Position numbers and translations under genes: made by a program. From contig NW_002060948.1 of NCBI RefSeq assembly GCF_000150275.1, forward strand, positions 2,048,251 through 2,112,250: a stretch of 64,000 nucleotides of DNA, read 5' to 3'. This document shows positions 1 to 13,300 of the stretch, piece by piece (the stretch's first letter is position 1; each line of letters opens with the position of its first letter). The stretch comes from Trichoplax adhaerens. Its lineage: Eukaryota; Placozoa; Uniplacotomia; Trichoplacea; Trichoplacidae. Under the pieces are notes generated by a model that ran no database searches, had not been told where the DNA came from, and saw only the letters and a program-made list of their open reading frames with translations.

Positions 1-1059
1 AATTTCATTAAGAATTCTAATGGAATATCATTGGTTACGTAGGCATACATCATATAAATTTGTTTAATAAATGTCCACATTACCTCGCTTTATTTTTTGT
101 TCAAGAATAATAATGAATACATAAATATAATTACTGCTGAAGGTGTAGTTGTTACTTTCTACAATATTTTACAATCGATTGCGAAATCTTTCTTGAATGA
201 TTCGTAAATTGAAGTTTGAAAATATTTTTCCGCTTGCACGAATTGCGCAAACATTACATATTGATCAAGGATGAATCTATTGCGCTTTTATTCCAAAACA
301 AATTCTCGTATGTTGTCACGGACTATTTCCGGGCAAGTTTACTAGTTTAACGTATGGTCTAACGTAAAGCACTTCGAGTTGCTTCTGCAGATTGCAGTAC
401 TACCCTAATCAGTCGTAAGCAGTAGTAACAATATAGTACTGCTACTATGGTACCTAAGAACTCCCTTTCTAAAAGTCTGACAATCATTATAGCACTGAAA
501 CACTGCGAGCCACAATACTTTCTTAACTGCATAATTTAGGCAACGTAGTGCCGTAAAACATGGGAGTTTGTAGCTGTTCATTACACTGTACGTCTATATA
601 GGTAAACGGGTGTATAATATCATTATATGTATGCGCGCAACTTTTATTTTATTTTTAGTACTCTTCAACACAGCTTATACATTAGCCTTAACCATTTTGC
701 ATAAATTACTCTGCACACTTGGTTTAAGCTGTCCTACTAATTGATGCATTAGACATTCATTTTTTTTTTAAGACCTGTAATATATAATGTATCAGTAGGA
801 CAGAATTAACGAAGTGTACAAAGTAATTTGTGCAAATTGGCTCGAGCTATTGATGTTATGCAGTTCATACATACTATACATAAGTACACATTAATTTAAA
901 AAATATTCTATATAAGGATTTTAATAGCGTTATTCACTCGATTAGCTTTATTGCTATAGTTTGTCCATCGCGTACCAGATGCAATGGTTCAAAATAAAAT
1001 TGAATTTCAATTTTTTTCAACTATGCTCTAATTAACGAAGAGAAAGTCCCAGCGATCGA
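1..1059. other. Intergenic, no gene seen
   Basis: AT-rich sequence. I see no open frame with coding character, no recognisable exon and no RNA gene on either strand. It may hold distal regulatory DNA or the tail of a gene lying to the left of the window. Confidence 0.5.
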
Positions 1060-1159
1060 CTATGGACGCCCGTACGCTGTGACACCGTTTTTAGGTGTGA
1101 TTTCAAAGGCTGTAAAATGAGTTGAAGTTTTAGTGGGGGTCACATGATGATCAGGTCTA

Positions 1160-1440
1160 CTGACTTCAGTATACAGTAGAGTACTGTACAGTGTACTGTA
1201 CACTGTACTATACTGTACAGTGCACAGGAAAACGTGGACTAGAGGGTCTGTAGTGCACACTGCACAGGCGCATGACTGCTGTACACTGAGAGTACAGTGT
1301 ACAGTGCACAGTGCACAGGAAAACGTGCACTCTGTAAGAAGGGTCTCTACTGTAGACGGTTTGTTGTGCACAGTGCACAGGCGCATGACTGCTGCACACT
1401 GAGTGTACAGTGTACAGTGTACAGTCCGGTAGTGCGTCGA
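1160..1440. repeat. TGTACA-type palindrome cluster with internal duplication
   Basis: Dense run of overlapping palindromic words of the ACTGTACAGT / CAGTGTACAGTG / GTGCAC type. It contains two diverged copies (about 1220-1311 and 1311-1424) of a unit marked by GTGCACAGGAAAACGTG and GCGCATGACTGCTG. It lies about 420 bp upstream of the WASHC1 start codon. Open frames through it on both strands come from the low stop content of this repeat and are not genes. Confidence 0.85.
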
Positions 1441-1864
1441 TGATGTCATGGTTAGTCGTTTACTGCATAGTATTTTGTCCATCAGGATTGCGGCTTAGAC
1501 TAAAGGCTAGACTAGGCATGGGCACTGTCCAGCGCTAGACTATGCGTTCAAAGCAAGCAATGGCGCTGTAAGCACGGACACTAGCTGCTAGCCTAGGTAA
1601 GAGAGCGTAATCTTAAAATCTGGTGGAAAAAAAAAAAGAATTGGATCGGTATATTGAAACACTAGCAGAAACGAAAATTGGAATCAGCTTGAATTGTTGG
1701 ATCAATTGAAACTGCAACCACGATCCGATTGGAGAATACAGTATTGGGAATATTTCATGATATTGATTGGTGTGGTGGCTTTCCCGCTAGGCCTTGAATG
1801 TCACCAACGTACTGAAAGATTTGTAATCTACTACTGTACTGTATTGTAGACCAGAGGAGCAACA

Positions 1865-3986
1865 ATGCCTATCCAAAAATTTGCCGTCCCTATCATTACC
1901 ACGGATTTAAGACGTGAAGAATCACTACGGCAAACTGCTGATGTTCTACAACATGTCGAGAAGGTATGCAACGATACATTCGATCATGTGGTTCAACGAG
2001 TTGAGGATGTTAAGAAGAAATTAGAAGCAATCGAAAACCGAACCAAAGTAGCCAAAGCAAAAATCGATAAAATTCGAACTAGTACTAAAGCAACGACAAT
2101 CTTATCGGCTAATAAATATCCTGTCGCCGATATTATGACCAATTATGAATCCCTATTCGCTTCTATCGATTCGGAATTAGGTGAATTAAAACGCAGCCAC
2201 TACCGCATTACAAACGATATCATGCCATTTAATGAAAAGTTAATTGATGAATCGCCCAAGATCGAATTGCCCAATGCTCGTCATAGAATAAACATGGTTG
2301 AAGATCAACTAGACGAAGGCTTAGGTGGTTTACCGACAGATTTAACCTCTGTCAGTTCGCTATTATTATTTAATTCGCAAGAAAATCCCTATAAGAAATA
2401 TATTACATTGGATCCTTTGGCTGGTGCTGTGACTAAAACTCGATCGACGATAGAACAAGAAGCCAATGCTCTTGGCGATGCACCGGTGACTATTAGCCAG
2501 CGCCAAGGTATGGAACGTAAACCTATGGAATCTTACTTTTATGTTCCCAATCTTGGAGATGTACCAGAATTCGATGTACCCAGCTTTCTACCCAATTTAT
2601 CTGGTGTTGCAGATGATGTAACTTTTGAGTAAGTATGACATTGCCGTCTATTGCTCATTTATTATAAACTAAAATCTGAAATTATATGAAATCGGGACGC
2701 ACCCATCAGACCACTCTATTAGTCTATGGCACGGTACTTACAGTATTGTAATATTACAAGGTGTACGTGATAAAATTACCTGCTAACATAACAGGTTGAA
2801 TTTGATAGCTGTATGTAAGGTCTATCCTACTATAGTTAACATCGTTTACTATTGAATTTCTTAAACAGAAAAGTGTCTAATAAGGTCTTGTATTTACTTT
2901 CAATTGCTTGCAGTTTACTGTACAGTTAATACCTTATAATGGAGATAATGTTTGCTCTCGCTGTTTGTTAATTACAACATATCATCTATCTTGAATGGGA
3001 GTGAATACACAGTCTAGCATACCATGATATTATTTTATTCAATTAACGTCTTTGCTAATTAATTATATTTTACTTGAATGCTATATAGCGTTGACAATGA
3101 AATAAGCATAGCTCCTTCAGCTGGATTTGTATTTCCTGATTTACCCACTGTGGAGACTACGCCTGTCCCTACTGCCAACGGTGGTACAGAAGCAGCAGCT
3201 CCTCCTCCTCCTCCGTCAGGAGGTGCTCCACCACCACCACCGCCACCGCCACCTCCTGCAGCTCCTGGCCAAGGAGGGCCAGCACCGCCGCCACCACCAC
3301 CAGCACCTGAAAATGTACCTCCACCGCCGCCACCACCACCAGCACCTGAAAATGCACCTGCACCGCCGCCACCACCACCAGCTGACGATGGATCGAAAGG
3401 TAACGAAATCGATTTACGTATTTTAAATCTTAACAATATCGCATTTCATATACAGTACACTGTATCATGCATCGATACGCGTATACTGTATCAGATTAAA
3501 ATTTCAGATACTTAAATTAGTTTAATACGTACCTACGCGTGATAATATTATAGTACCGAGTTTTAAATTGATGTCGGCATTATACACGTATTTTTAGGTG
3601 GTACTACAATTCCCGCTGTTGATTCTGGTCGCTCTAGTTTGATGGATGCAATTCGCTCAGCAGGCGGATCAGGCAAAGCAAAATTAAAGAGTGTCAAAGA
3701 ACGAAAGAAAGAACGAAAAGCCAAACAGGAAGAAGAAGAAAGCAAACCGCTCGTCGGTGGAGGGGACCTAATGGGTGATCTAAAAGCTAAATTGCTTTCG
3801 CGTCGGAAGGGTATTTCTGGCAAAAAAGACTCTCCTGCTCCCAGTGAAGTTCGCAGTGGAGGTGATAGCGAAAAAATTGCTACTGGTGGCGGCTCTGCTA
3901 TGGATCGAATTGCTTCAATGTTACCCTCACCACCTAGTGAAGGGGGTGATAGTAATAAAGATGATGACGATGATGATTGGGAATAA
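1865..3986 (+). CDS. WASHC1: WASH complex subunit 1 (WASHC1), endosomal Arp2/3 activator
   Basis: Three exons, 1865-2628, 3089-3399 and 3598-3986, join in frame to 487 codons, close to the family's usual length of about 470. The N-terminal WASH homology domain is recognisable (DLRREESLRQTADVLQHVEK; later EEGLGGLP-like and SSVSSLLLFNSQENPYKKY, then DPLAGAVTKT). Exon 2 carries a long polyproline tract (about 3200-3385), the profilin/SH3-type region. Exon 3 carries the VCA module: a WH2-like segment (SLMDAIRSAGGSGKAKLKSV), a connector (LMGDLKAKLLSRRKGISGK) and an acidic tail ending in Asp residues, Trp and Glu, which binds Arp2/3. Known role of the family: nucleates branched actin on endosomes for retromer cargo sorting. 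The start is the first ATG and matches the family N terminus. The gene is convergent with THADA. Confidence 0.97.
3190..3390 (+). repeat. Proline-codon repeat inside WASHC1 exon 2
   Basis: CCN-rich tract encoding polyproline blocks separated by APEN-type spacers. The DNA unit around GCACCTGAAAATG is repeated at least twice, so the tract probably expands and contracts by slippage. The reverse strand stays open as a Gly-rich frame and should not be annotated. Confidence 0.85.
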
Positions 3987-4344
3987 TAGACAGTTGTGTT
4001 AACGTTTTTTCAACAACATTTTCCGTGCGCTTTTTTGATTCGATTACTTAATGATTCATTTAGACACACCCCTGGAATCTGGATCGATCATAGTACTTAC
4101 AAAAGTATCGCCTACTGTATAAGTCTGTCTTGCAGCTAAGATATCACAGCTTTGCCCGTTATTATTCTGAAGTCTTTATAGTAGCGATTACTCTCCTATT
4201 TCATTACGAAAGAATATCAGGTTACGGAACTTGATTATGTCAGATGTACAGATCTTTATTGGAATACAGATGTTGTAATAGCGAATATATTTGACCAAAA
4301 TTACGTTAAACATATTCAAATAGAAGAATTTACACAGATTTTTA
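3987..4344. other. Convergent 3' spacer between WASHC1 and THADA
   Basis: This 358 bp spacer holds the 3' UTRs of two convergent genes. I see no other gene in it. Confidence 0.7.
4255..4260 (-). terminator. Candidate THADA poly(A) signal
   Basis: AATAAA on the minus strand, 85 bp beyond the THADA stop codon, a typical distance for a poly(A) signal with a short 3' UTR. Confidence 0.5.
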
Positions 4345-7300
4345 TCATTTTCTATTATAATTATTACATATGTAGTTCACGCGATCAAAGATTGGTTGTA
4401 TTAATGGATAATGAAATAAAGTTGTCTTATCTAAGCTATTAATGATCAACTGAAGCTTTTCAAATTGGTAATTTAATGGAATACTTGTATCATGACAGTT
4501 TTCTTTAAGCGAAAGTTGATCCATTATGCAGGAATTATCATCAAAATTATCGATGTTGGTATTGATCCCTTTAACAAAGTATTTTTCATCATATTTCCAA
4601 TTTCTTGTGCTAGTTAAAGCCAGGATCGTAATACCACACCTAAATACTTTGTTGAATAAGTTTACTTCAGTATAGGTGCTAAAATCAAATTCTTGTGATG
4701 AATCTTTATACAAGGTACACGCTGTTTCAAAAGAAGCAAAGGCTTGGTATAAATATTTTGAAATAATCATATCAGCTTCTGACGTCTGCTCTAGAGATTT
4801 TTTGTCGCTAGTTGTCCGTAAAGATACATTTTTTATCTTTACTTGATCTCTGCCATACCAACATACAGTGCATAATTGATAAGCCAACAAAGTTAACACC
4901 TCAATCTCATATGCTGGACGTTTCATCTCATCATCTTGAAAAAAAATAACTTGACGGCCAGTATCAGCGTCGCCATCCTCATTCTTCAAAGCCGCCTTAC
5001 TTGGCTTCGGAGCATCAGTTAAGAGCAAATCAATTATTGTTATGAAGCAATGATACCAATCTAGCTCAGTCAATACGTTGATTAACTTCTTCAACCCTGC
5101 TGTAGTTTCTAAAATTATTTGCTGAGTACCATTGTGACCTATGTGAAACAGATATCCAGTAGAAATAGTCTTACTGTAATCATGTAGGCTGTTTTACTGG
5201 TAGGGTTTATGCAAGGTATATAAGTCCTCAATAAGAAAGAACTTAATATTAAACAATATCAGAAATTACAGTATGTTAGAAATGTACGTAATTTATTGTA
5301 TCTATTCGACGAACCAGATAACTTGGCTAGTAACTTAGCAACACCATACGAATAATCGTCGCTTTCCATAGCAAGACATACAACAATTCTTATGATGTTG
5401 CTCCAATCATCTATCGTTAATAAATGGCAAAAAGTTAATTATTTAGATATCTAATCACTTGTAAAAAATATTCTTTGATTAGTACTCGTAATTTGCGACG
5501 ACTTACCTTTACAATTATCAAACAAAATAATATCTGAATGATGAATAAGGATTTCAAGTGCTACTAATCGTAAGTCCGTATCCATATCGAGCGCATATTG
5601 GCATATTATATGAAAATATTCCTTTCTTAAATCAATTCTTTGTTTATCCTAAATATTGAGAAATTTTTGATTATGTAAAAGTTTAACGTATTGCAAATAG
5701 CTTTATCTTAAGATTTTTATATCGACAATTTGAAAAATGTTCACGTCAGCTGAGATCATTAAATCATTCATAATTGCGAAGCAAAGTACTTCATGTAGCA
5801 GTTGTGAAAAGCGACTATAAGATAAATATATATACTGTATACAGTATATATATGTATACATATACTGTATACAGTATATATATGTATACATATACTCATA
5901 TATCTACTGGATTACTCATATACCTTAGTAGCCAATTGTAGAACGTCAGCAAACACACAATGTGTAAATTGAAGGACATTTGAACGAAGTCTAAAATCAA
6001 AAAGTAATGATGTAGATAATCTAAAGATCAACTGTTTTATTACCAATACATTCAATGACCTCGAAACAATTACTTATAGCTTACGTAATCTGTTTACTTT
6101 TATCCGTCAATATTTGAATCGACCTATGCCACATCTAAATCAGTTATTAGAGGCGGCGTATAATATGAAATTACAGGTTAGAATTAGTCTAATTCAGTTA
6201 ATAAATAAATTTATGAATCCTAACAAGATTAAGGTATTGTTCACCTCCGATGATGTCAGAACACAGCGTTGGTTAAATTTTTTTATGCGATAAATCTCAA
6301 GTAAATTTCGAAAAATTTCATATACCTTTTATTTCGATGCAAAAAGTTAATATGATTTTGCACAAAAATAATGGCCAATCTTATAAAAAGCAAATAAAGA
6401 TTTAGCTCCTATCTTATTTTAGTTTACCTCTGCTAAATATTTATCTGGAAAGTCGTCATTAAACGGAATGGAATAAAGGATGGATGTTATTTCTGTTATA
6501 CTGTCACAATTATTTATAAAAGGTACTACGGTGTTATCTATATCTGATTCCTCTTTGATACTTTTCGATATCCAATAATTTAATGTTCGAAAAGATTGAT
6601 ATCTGACATCATCACTGGGGCTAAAAACAAGTTGTCGTAATAACGAACATTGTTTTTGAGAATCTGAATATTCTTGCGAGTCCATCATTATAATTAAAAC
6701 TAAGGTCTCGACCATCTCATTCAACAGTAAAGGAAGTCCCGGTGTATAGGACGGCAAATTAATTCCTACATCTTCTGCTAGCATTTCATATAATGATAAC
6801 TTAATTCCTATATAAAATGAAAGCGATGAGGTTACTACAGTAAGTTACTCGTATGTTATCCAAAATCTATTTAATGAAAAATAATACAAAACATCTTTCT
6901 GTGAAGATTAATAATAGCTCACCCTTATCTAAGCGATTTGTTTTAATGTAATAACGGTGCAATAAACGCAAAAATAAACGCCTTGTTACGGGACACTTAT
7001 TCTCTCTAAAATAGCCAATGATTTCAATAAAATAAGGCTAAATAACAAATTGAGGGCCGTCTCATTTTGAAAACTTATTATAATGTCAAATTTTGGTAAA
7101 CTGTTAAAACGATTAAGTTCCATCGCATTTCATATCAAATATCCATGCGTATCTAAAACTGTATCGCAATTAAAATAAAGCTTTAAGTGGTAATTACAGT
7201 GACAACCTACCTAGTACATATCCAAAGCCGTTGAGTAGCTTTTAAGGAAAAGACGTCTAGCAAATCTTCCTTGAAATTATTTCCCATCGGATGCGCACGA

Positions 7301-10300
7301 ATATATGAAGCTAGCAAGCTCTCAATCTACGTGCAATATCACAAAATATGATTTTGTACCTGTTTTATAATCCATTATATTCTAAATAAAATTAAATATC
7401 TATCAACTAGTAAGTACTACTCTATTATTGATCTAGAATGTCTTCCCTCAATTAATTTTTAATACTAAAATCTGATCATCTAAATATCATACTCCATGCT
7501 ATAGCTTCAAAAAAAAATGGAGAAATAAAACTTGAGTAAAGTACTGTTTTGCACTCCTACTTGGCAAAAAACAAAAATTTCTACGAATCGAAAAAGTAAT
7601 TGTAGTTTACAGCATATTATTGACATATCGAAATACAGTATTATTTCCGTACCATATACGTAGCTACAATTTCTAAGTATACTACAACATAAAAGTAACA
7701 ATTTATCAAATGATACCTGTAGTAGTACGCCATGCATAAAATTTTGTGACAGATGGCTAAAGAGTGACAAAATACAATATTTATTTAACAGAAATAAATT
7801 CATATCTATTTTAGGGTAACGAATAAACCCTACAAAACTGCTACGGTATACCAACTTCAGTTTATTCATAGGTAATTTCTCCAATAATTCTTCAATATTC
7901 TGAGTAATCCTACTAGTTTCGATAAGCGGAGCAATCGCTTTAGCAGCAAGTAATCGGCATCGCAATATGACGCTGTGTGCACATCTAGAATCAAATATGG
8001 GCACATTAATCAAACAAATAGTTTGTTGACCGAAATACTATAACACTTTCAAATATCAGCGGTAGATAGTTGGCGAAGAAGAATTGTATTATAATAGCTA
8101 ATTAGTTGCAAATTAACTAGATGTAACCAAGATCAGTATTATCTAATGCTTCGCCAATAGATTGCATTATTGAAGTTAATCTTAATACCGATTTAGAGAA
8201 CATAATTTGTATTATAGTCTTTTCTCACTTTTTAATAAAAGGCAAAAATTTGCTTAAGTTCATCACATTCGCTGTGCCATCCATTGTCGAAGGGTATAAT
8301 TTCGATAGTAAGAGTAGAATAGGAAATAATGTTGGATTATGAACTGGTAGCCTGTACAGAATATAAAAACTATGATAAGATTATGATATCACTGTATATC
8401 AATATGCATTCATACATCCCTAGTTTCATCATGAATTTTGAATACCCTTAGAATATATACAGTATTTACTCATCAATTTTGTCGGTAGCATCCTGGATAT
8501 GTTCCAATAGTAACTGATACAATTTTGGATATCTTGAAAAGAATTCCCGTCCCGTCATACTATATGAATCAAGAACAGCTACTCATTAAAACTTCATAAA
8601 ATTCATATTTTGAGAAATGGCTAGTGATTTAAACAATTATAATCAGGCCGATAATTAATATTATTCAACTCGATATCCTAAAATTGTTATGTAGATACCA
8701 ATTTTTTTTTGATTGCTCATCACGATCCTTTTTAACGCCAAATATCCGATTCATAAGGGCACTAAATAGCAGAGTTGCTGCGTTGCGTATCTATGTAAGC
8801 CCGTTATTACATCATGAATTGTAATTATTTGTAATAAAATCTTGATTAAAGATTAGTTATATACTGTATAGTACAAGTTACAGAAAATTGATTACCTGCC
8901 AGTTATTCGCTGCCATGCCTTTAATCGCAGCCTGTACTCCATCTGGGACAAATACATGAACATCATCTCCAAAATGAGTATCCCGATAGATGGATCGCAT
9001 AATATTAAAAGCATGAATCTATAACACGTATGCACATTAATTATAGTAAAATTGTATGTTCTTTTCAGGTTATTTGTAAAGCAATTCTAACTCGAAGTCT
9101 AGCAAATATTCGACCAACAGTCAAGCAAATAAATAATTTTACCGTAGCATCTCTTGTATTCTCGTCATCCGAATAATCACTTTTAAAAGCAATTTCGTGC
9201 AATTCTACCATAAATATTTAATATTCTGATTTCACTTTTCAGTATATATAAATGAGGTTAAAATTTGTTTATACAAGTGATTACCAGTCATCATTAATTT
9301 AAAGCATCTCTTTTGTGCCGATGCAGGCTCGGTAGTTAAAATAGCCTAAAAGTATCCAAGTTACAGAATTAATGGATGATTTAGAGTTATTTTAAAATAG
9401 CTAATTTAAATTAACTCACTTTGATAAAAAATGGTAGTCCTGCACTACGTCGAGTAGAACATAAATCTTTCGAAAGATTGCATGTGTTTAAATCTTTCAA
9501 TAATTCATCAATCCATAATGATGGTGACAATTTGAAGGAGCGACAACTTTATGGATATTATCAACAAACGGAATACATATTAATCATCGATAGTTATGAA
9601 ATCGTAGCTTAACACGTTCACAATTACTATTTTACTTACGTCCATAACATATCACAATAGCTTACAAAGCCATTATAGCACAATTCAAATACGCCAACAT
9701 GTTTAACGATACATAGTTGAGCTTTAAGAAATTCTCCTATTTTTTTAGCCTATGAATAGTCCATATCAAAAACATACAAGAAATTACTGTACAGTATAAC
9801 AATACTATTCATCGATACATAAAATACCGGTACTTAGTATTTATATCAAAGTGATTACTTACGAATTTGCGTGTGTAACTAATGTCTCTTATTCATTAAA
9901 AATACAGATTAGTTATACGTACTTGTTCGGGTGATATTTCTAGACGTAATTGATGTTCCATTGAATATCGCGATAACTGGCTAATGCTGCCTAAAATTAA
10001 AAAAACTTCCTTCATACTTCTCCAACAGTAACTAGCCAATACTTGAGGCGTAATTATTTCTTTATAGCTTTCATTTTCCGAGAGTGATACAGGTGATGCT
10101 TGTAAATTATCTAAAGCAATACGTTATATTATATTAGCTAAGTAATACTTTATTACTGGAACTGCTATTATTAGTTGTATTACCATCCTCAATTAGTAAT
10201 TCTACTGGCAAATAGCCCTCCGGAGAAGTATGAGCTACGAATGGAGTAACAATATCGGAAAGATTGTAGCAGTTGTCTAATATGCTAGTAAGAATTTCAC

Positions 10301-13300
10301 GCCAAATAGATAAATAATTTCCTGTCATCCTAAGAATGGTAATAGTACATAAAATTTGGCATTAATTTACAATTATTGCCAATGTTAATACACGGCTGAT
10401 ATTTGTTTGCAGCAGTAGAAGATCTGTAGCAATAATGACGAACCCGCCGGTTAAGTTTTTAAGACAACAGCGTATACAGTGAAGATAGCCATGGATAGCG
10501 GATTTGGTGACAGCTTGTAGAAGATTACTTTTAGCTACTTTTAAGCAATCTTTGATCCATGCAACAAATTGCTTAATAGTAAACAATGTTGCGATAATTC
10601 TTTGGTCTTCTTCTCTTACTGAATCAGTATGATCATAATATTCCAGGGCTAAATTAAATTTACATTTAGTCGAGTATCGATTTAGCAATAGTAGTAATAA
10701 GTAGCCGGCAGCCGTATGATTAGCTGGTTTGAAACTTTTGGCTAAATTGATGATTTTATTGGAAAGCGCTTGAATCCTCCTTTGGTCCTGTAAAATACAG
10801 TAAAGTAGCATCATATTAAAAGACCAAGAAGCGGATGCATACATGTAAATCTATTATGTCGATAAAGATGAGAAACATACAGCCCCTTACCGTTAATCCT
10901 AAATCATCAACTGGCAAAGTCATCAATATTTTGTATGCAGCTTGCTTAACAATTTCATAAGTATCAGTTAGACTATCTAGCAAAATTTCAGTTTCTTCCA
11001 AAGTAATTATTAAGGGGTTAAAGGTTTTGCAATCTCGTCCAATGTCTATATCCATTTTGGTGTCAACAAAAATACGTTAATTTTACTTCGTCTGACAGTA
11101 TCTGGATAAGATGGAAGTAAATACATACCTTTAGTATTCAAGATTTCTACAATTATTTGTAATAAAGCGATCGCCGTAGATCGACGAATGATGCTAGCTG
11201 TCGGATATAGAGACGTAATACAGAACTTCCATAACCAATTTAAAAATACCTGAAGCAAAATAAATTTAATAAGGATTAAAGAAGTCGAAGTAGAGTTATC
11301 ATTAAGTTATATAAACCTTATAATGGTTTAATTTCCGTTCAAGTTGAGATTTAATATTGTCATTTTTGGAGCTTAACTGTTGCATAATCATAGTCCGTGC
11401 GCTTTCTTTAAGTCTTACTATAAGCTTTTAAACGTTAAGAATAGCAGGTGGTTCATTTACGAAATAATAATTATTGAAGGATTTTTCTTAAACCAACTTT
11501 GATCAGACAAAACTAATATCGGCAATATCGGATGTAAACACTAACAGTTTTCTTGTTTTACCTTTTTGCTAGAAGCTATGAATCTCTGCCGAAACGAAGT
11601 GCTATCAGCTTCAAAATTGTGTGTCACAAATGTAAGAATTAATTCCAGATCCGTTGCTTGAATTTCTTCACAGGTTTTACGAGATTCACATAGTAGAACA
11701 AAGGTATCCAAACGGATCTTATGAAATAAAATATGAAGTAGTTTAAATCAATCTTGATATTGTATGACCTAGAATTAAGCTAGTCATATTTCTTAGGATT
11801 TTACCTGGGAATCACTGTGGTGTAAAGCCTTCCATATTATACCGATATCAATTAAATCTTTCCACAGAGCGTTATCATAATTAGCATCACCATGCAATAC
11901 TTCTTCAGTGCGCCTTTTGCTAGCTGTTTCAGACATATGGGCGACGTTTAAGGTTTTTATGAGTCCTCTATACATATAACTGTCAGGGCCTATAGAAAAT
12001 TATGCAAAATTCATGTCAAAATAATAAAAGAAAAAAAATCACTAATCTTTCACGAGATTTTAAACTATTACATGATCATACTTGTATCGATTTGTTGGTT
12101 AAAAATTAATAAGACCGACTGCAAACTTTCTGGTACTTTATTTATCAGTCTTGGAATAGCTTGCTAAATGATAAGAATGCTTAGCAATATCCAAATCCAA
12201 TCGTTACACTTATTTCTTTGCGTAAAACGTAGACCCTAGATTTAATCATCACATTTCAAATTATTCGACCTACATCGATAATCACTCTTTTAATATTTGT
12301 ATCATTGCTTTGGAGAAGAGACATTATAGGTTCCAGCCAAATCTACGAAATTTCATGTTAAAATTAAAAAATCGAATGTTATTAAGCCCACTAATACATA
12401 TTTAATGATATGTTGATTTGATGATAATAGAAAGAAAGACGTACGGTATGTAATTTTGTTAAATATATTGGAAGGTGCGTTGATTTATATTCACTTTTCC
12501 ACGAAGTTAATAGTTTATCAAGAAAAGTTCCAGCCTATCGTAACGAATAGTAGTTAGTTTTTGGCTAGGAAAGCATAAAACGTTACACGTATAAGCTAAA
12601 CTTACATGAGACGTAATGCTGGCATCAATCATAGCTTGCACAACGTCACTTAACAAAGATGGCTGTAATAATAGTAACTTTGAAGCAGGTAAATAATTCA
12701 ATAGTGAGGATAAAATATCATATTTTCCACGTCGAAACCAGTTTTGTTCTAGAACTGAGTGTGTTAGCTGGAGCAAGAAAGTATCCTCTTTTATATCTAA
12801 GAAACAGTAGTTCAAATTATTGATTTAACCGCTTTCATAAGTACTCTATGTTATAAGATGAGATACTAATTACAGTTTAAGCCCTCTGGAGTTATCTAAT
12901 CTACATAATGACGGCGATATTAGCAATACTAAGCACAACTTTAACATTAACCCAACATCATACCTGAAACAAGCATTGTGGTATGGATATCTAGAATGCT
13001 ACAAAACAGTTGTTTCATTTGATGTCGAACACCCTATTAGTATGAACCATTTCGTAAAACTATAAGTAATTTAGAATAAAAATTATACACTTCTAGCCTC
13101 TAATTAGCATGCTAATAAATGGCCTATAGAAATAATAGCCAATACAAGGCTAGCTACATAATATTGGAGATTAACGCATCCTTCTATCAAACAAAATTTT
13201 AAAAATTTTGTTTACAATCTTTTTCGACTAAAAATAACTAGATTTTTAAACTTTCACATCAAAGATCATTCTATATAGGTTGTAAGTTCAATAATTACTT

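Noticed and set aside
1060-1482. 140-codon minus-strand frame and overlapping plus-strand frames
   Set aside because: They run through the TGTACA/GTGCAC palindrome cluster. The peptide is Cys/Thr/Val repeat (TVHCTLY-type) on both strands, as expected from a repeat lacking stop words.
3059-3436. Gly-rich minus-strand frame opposite WASHC1 exon 2
   Set aside because: Antisense of the polyproline codons; the sense exon is clearly the WASH protein.
9421-9612. 63-codon plus-strand frame
   Set aside because: Antisense shadow of the THADA exon encoding CSTRRSAGLPFFIK.
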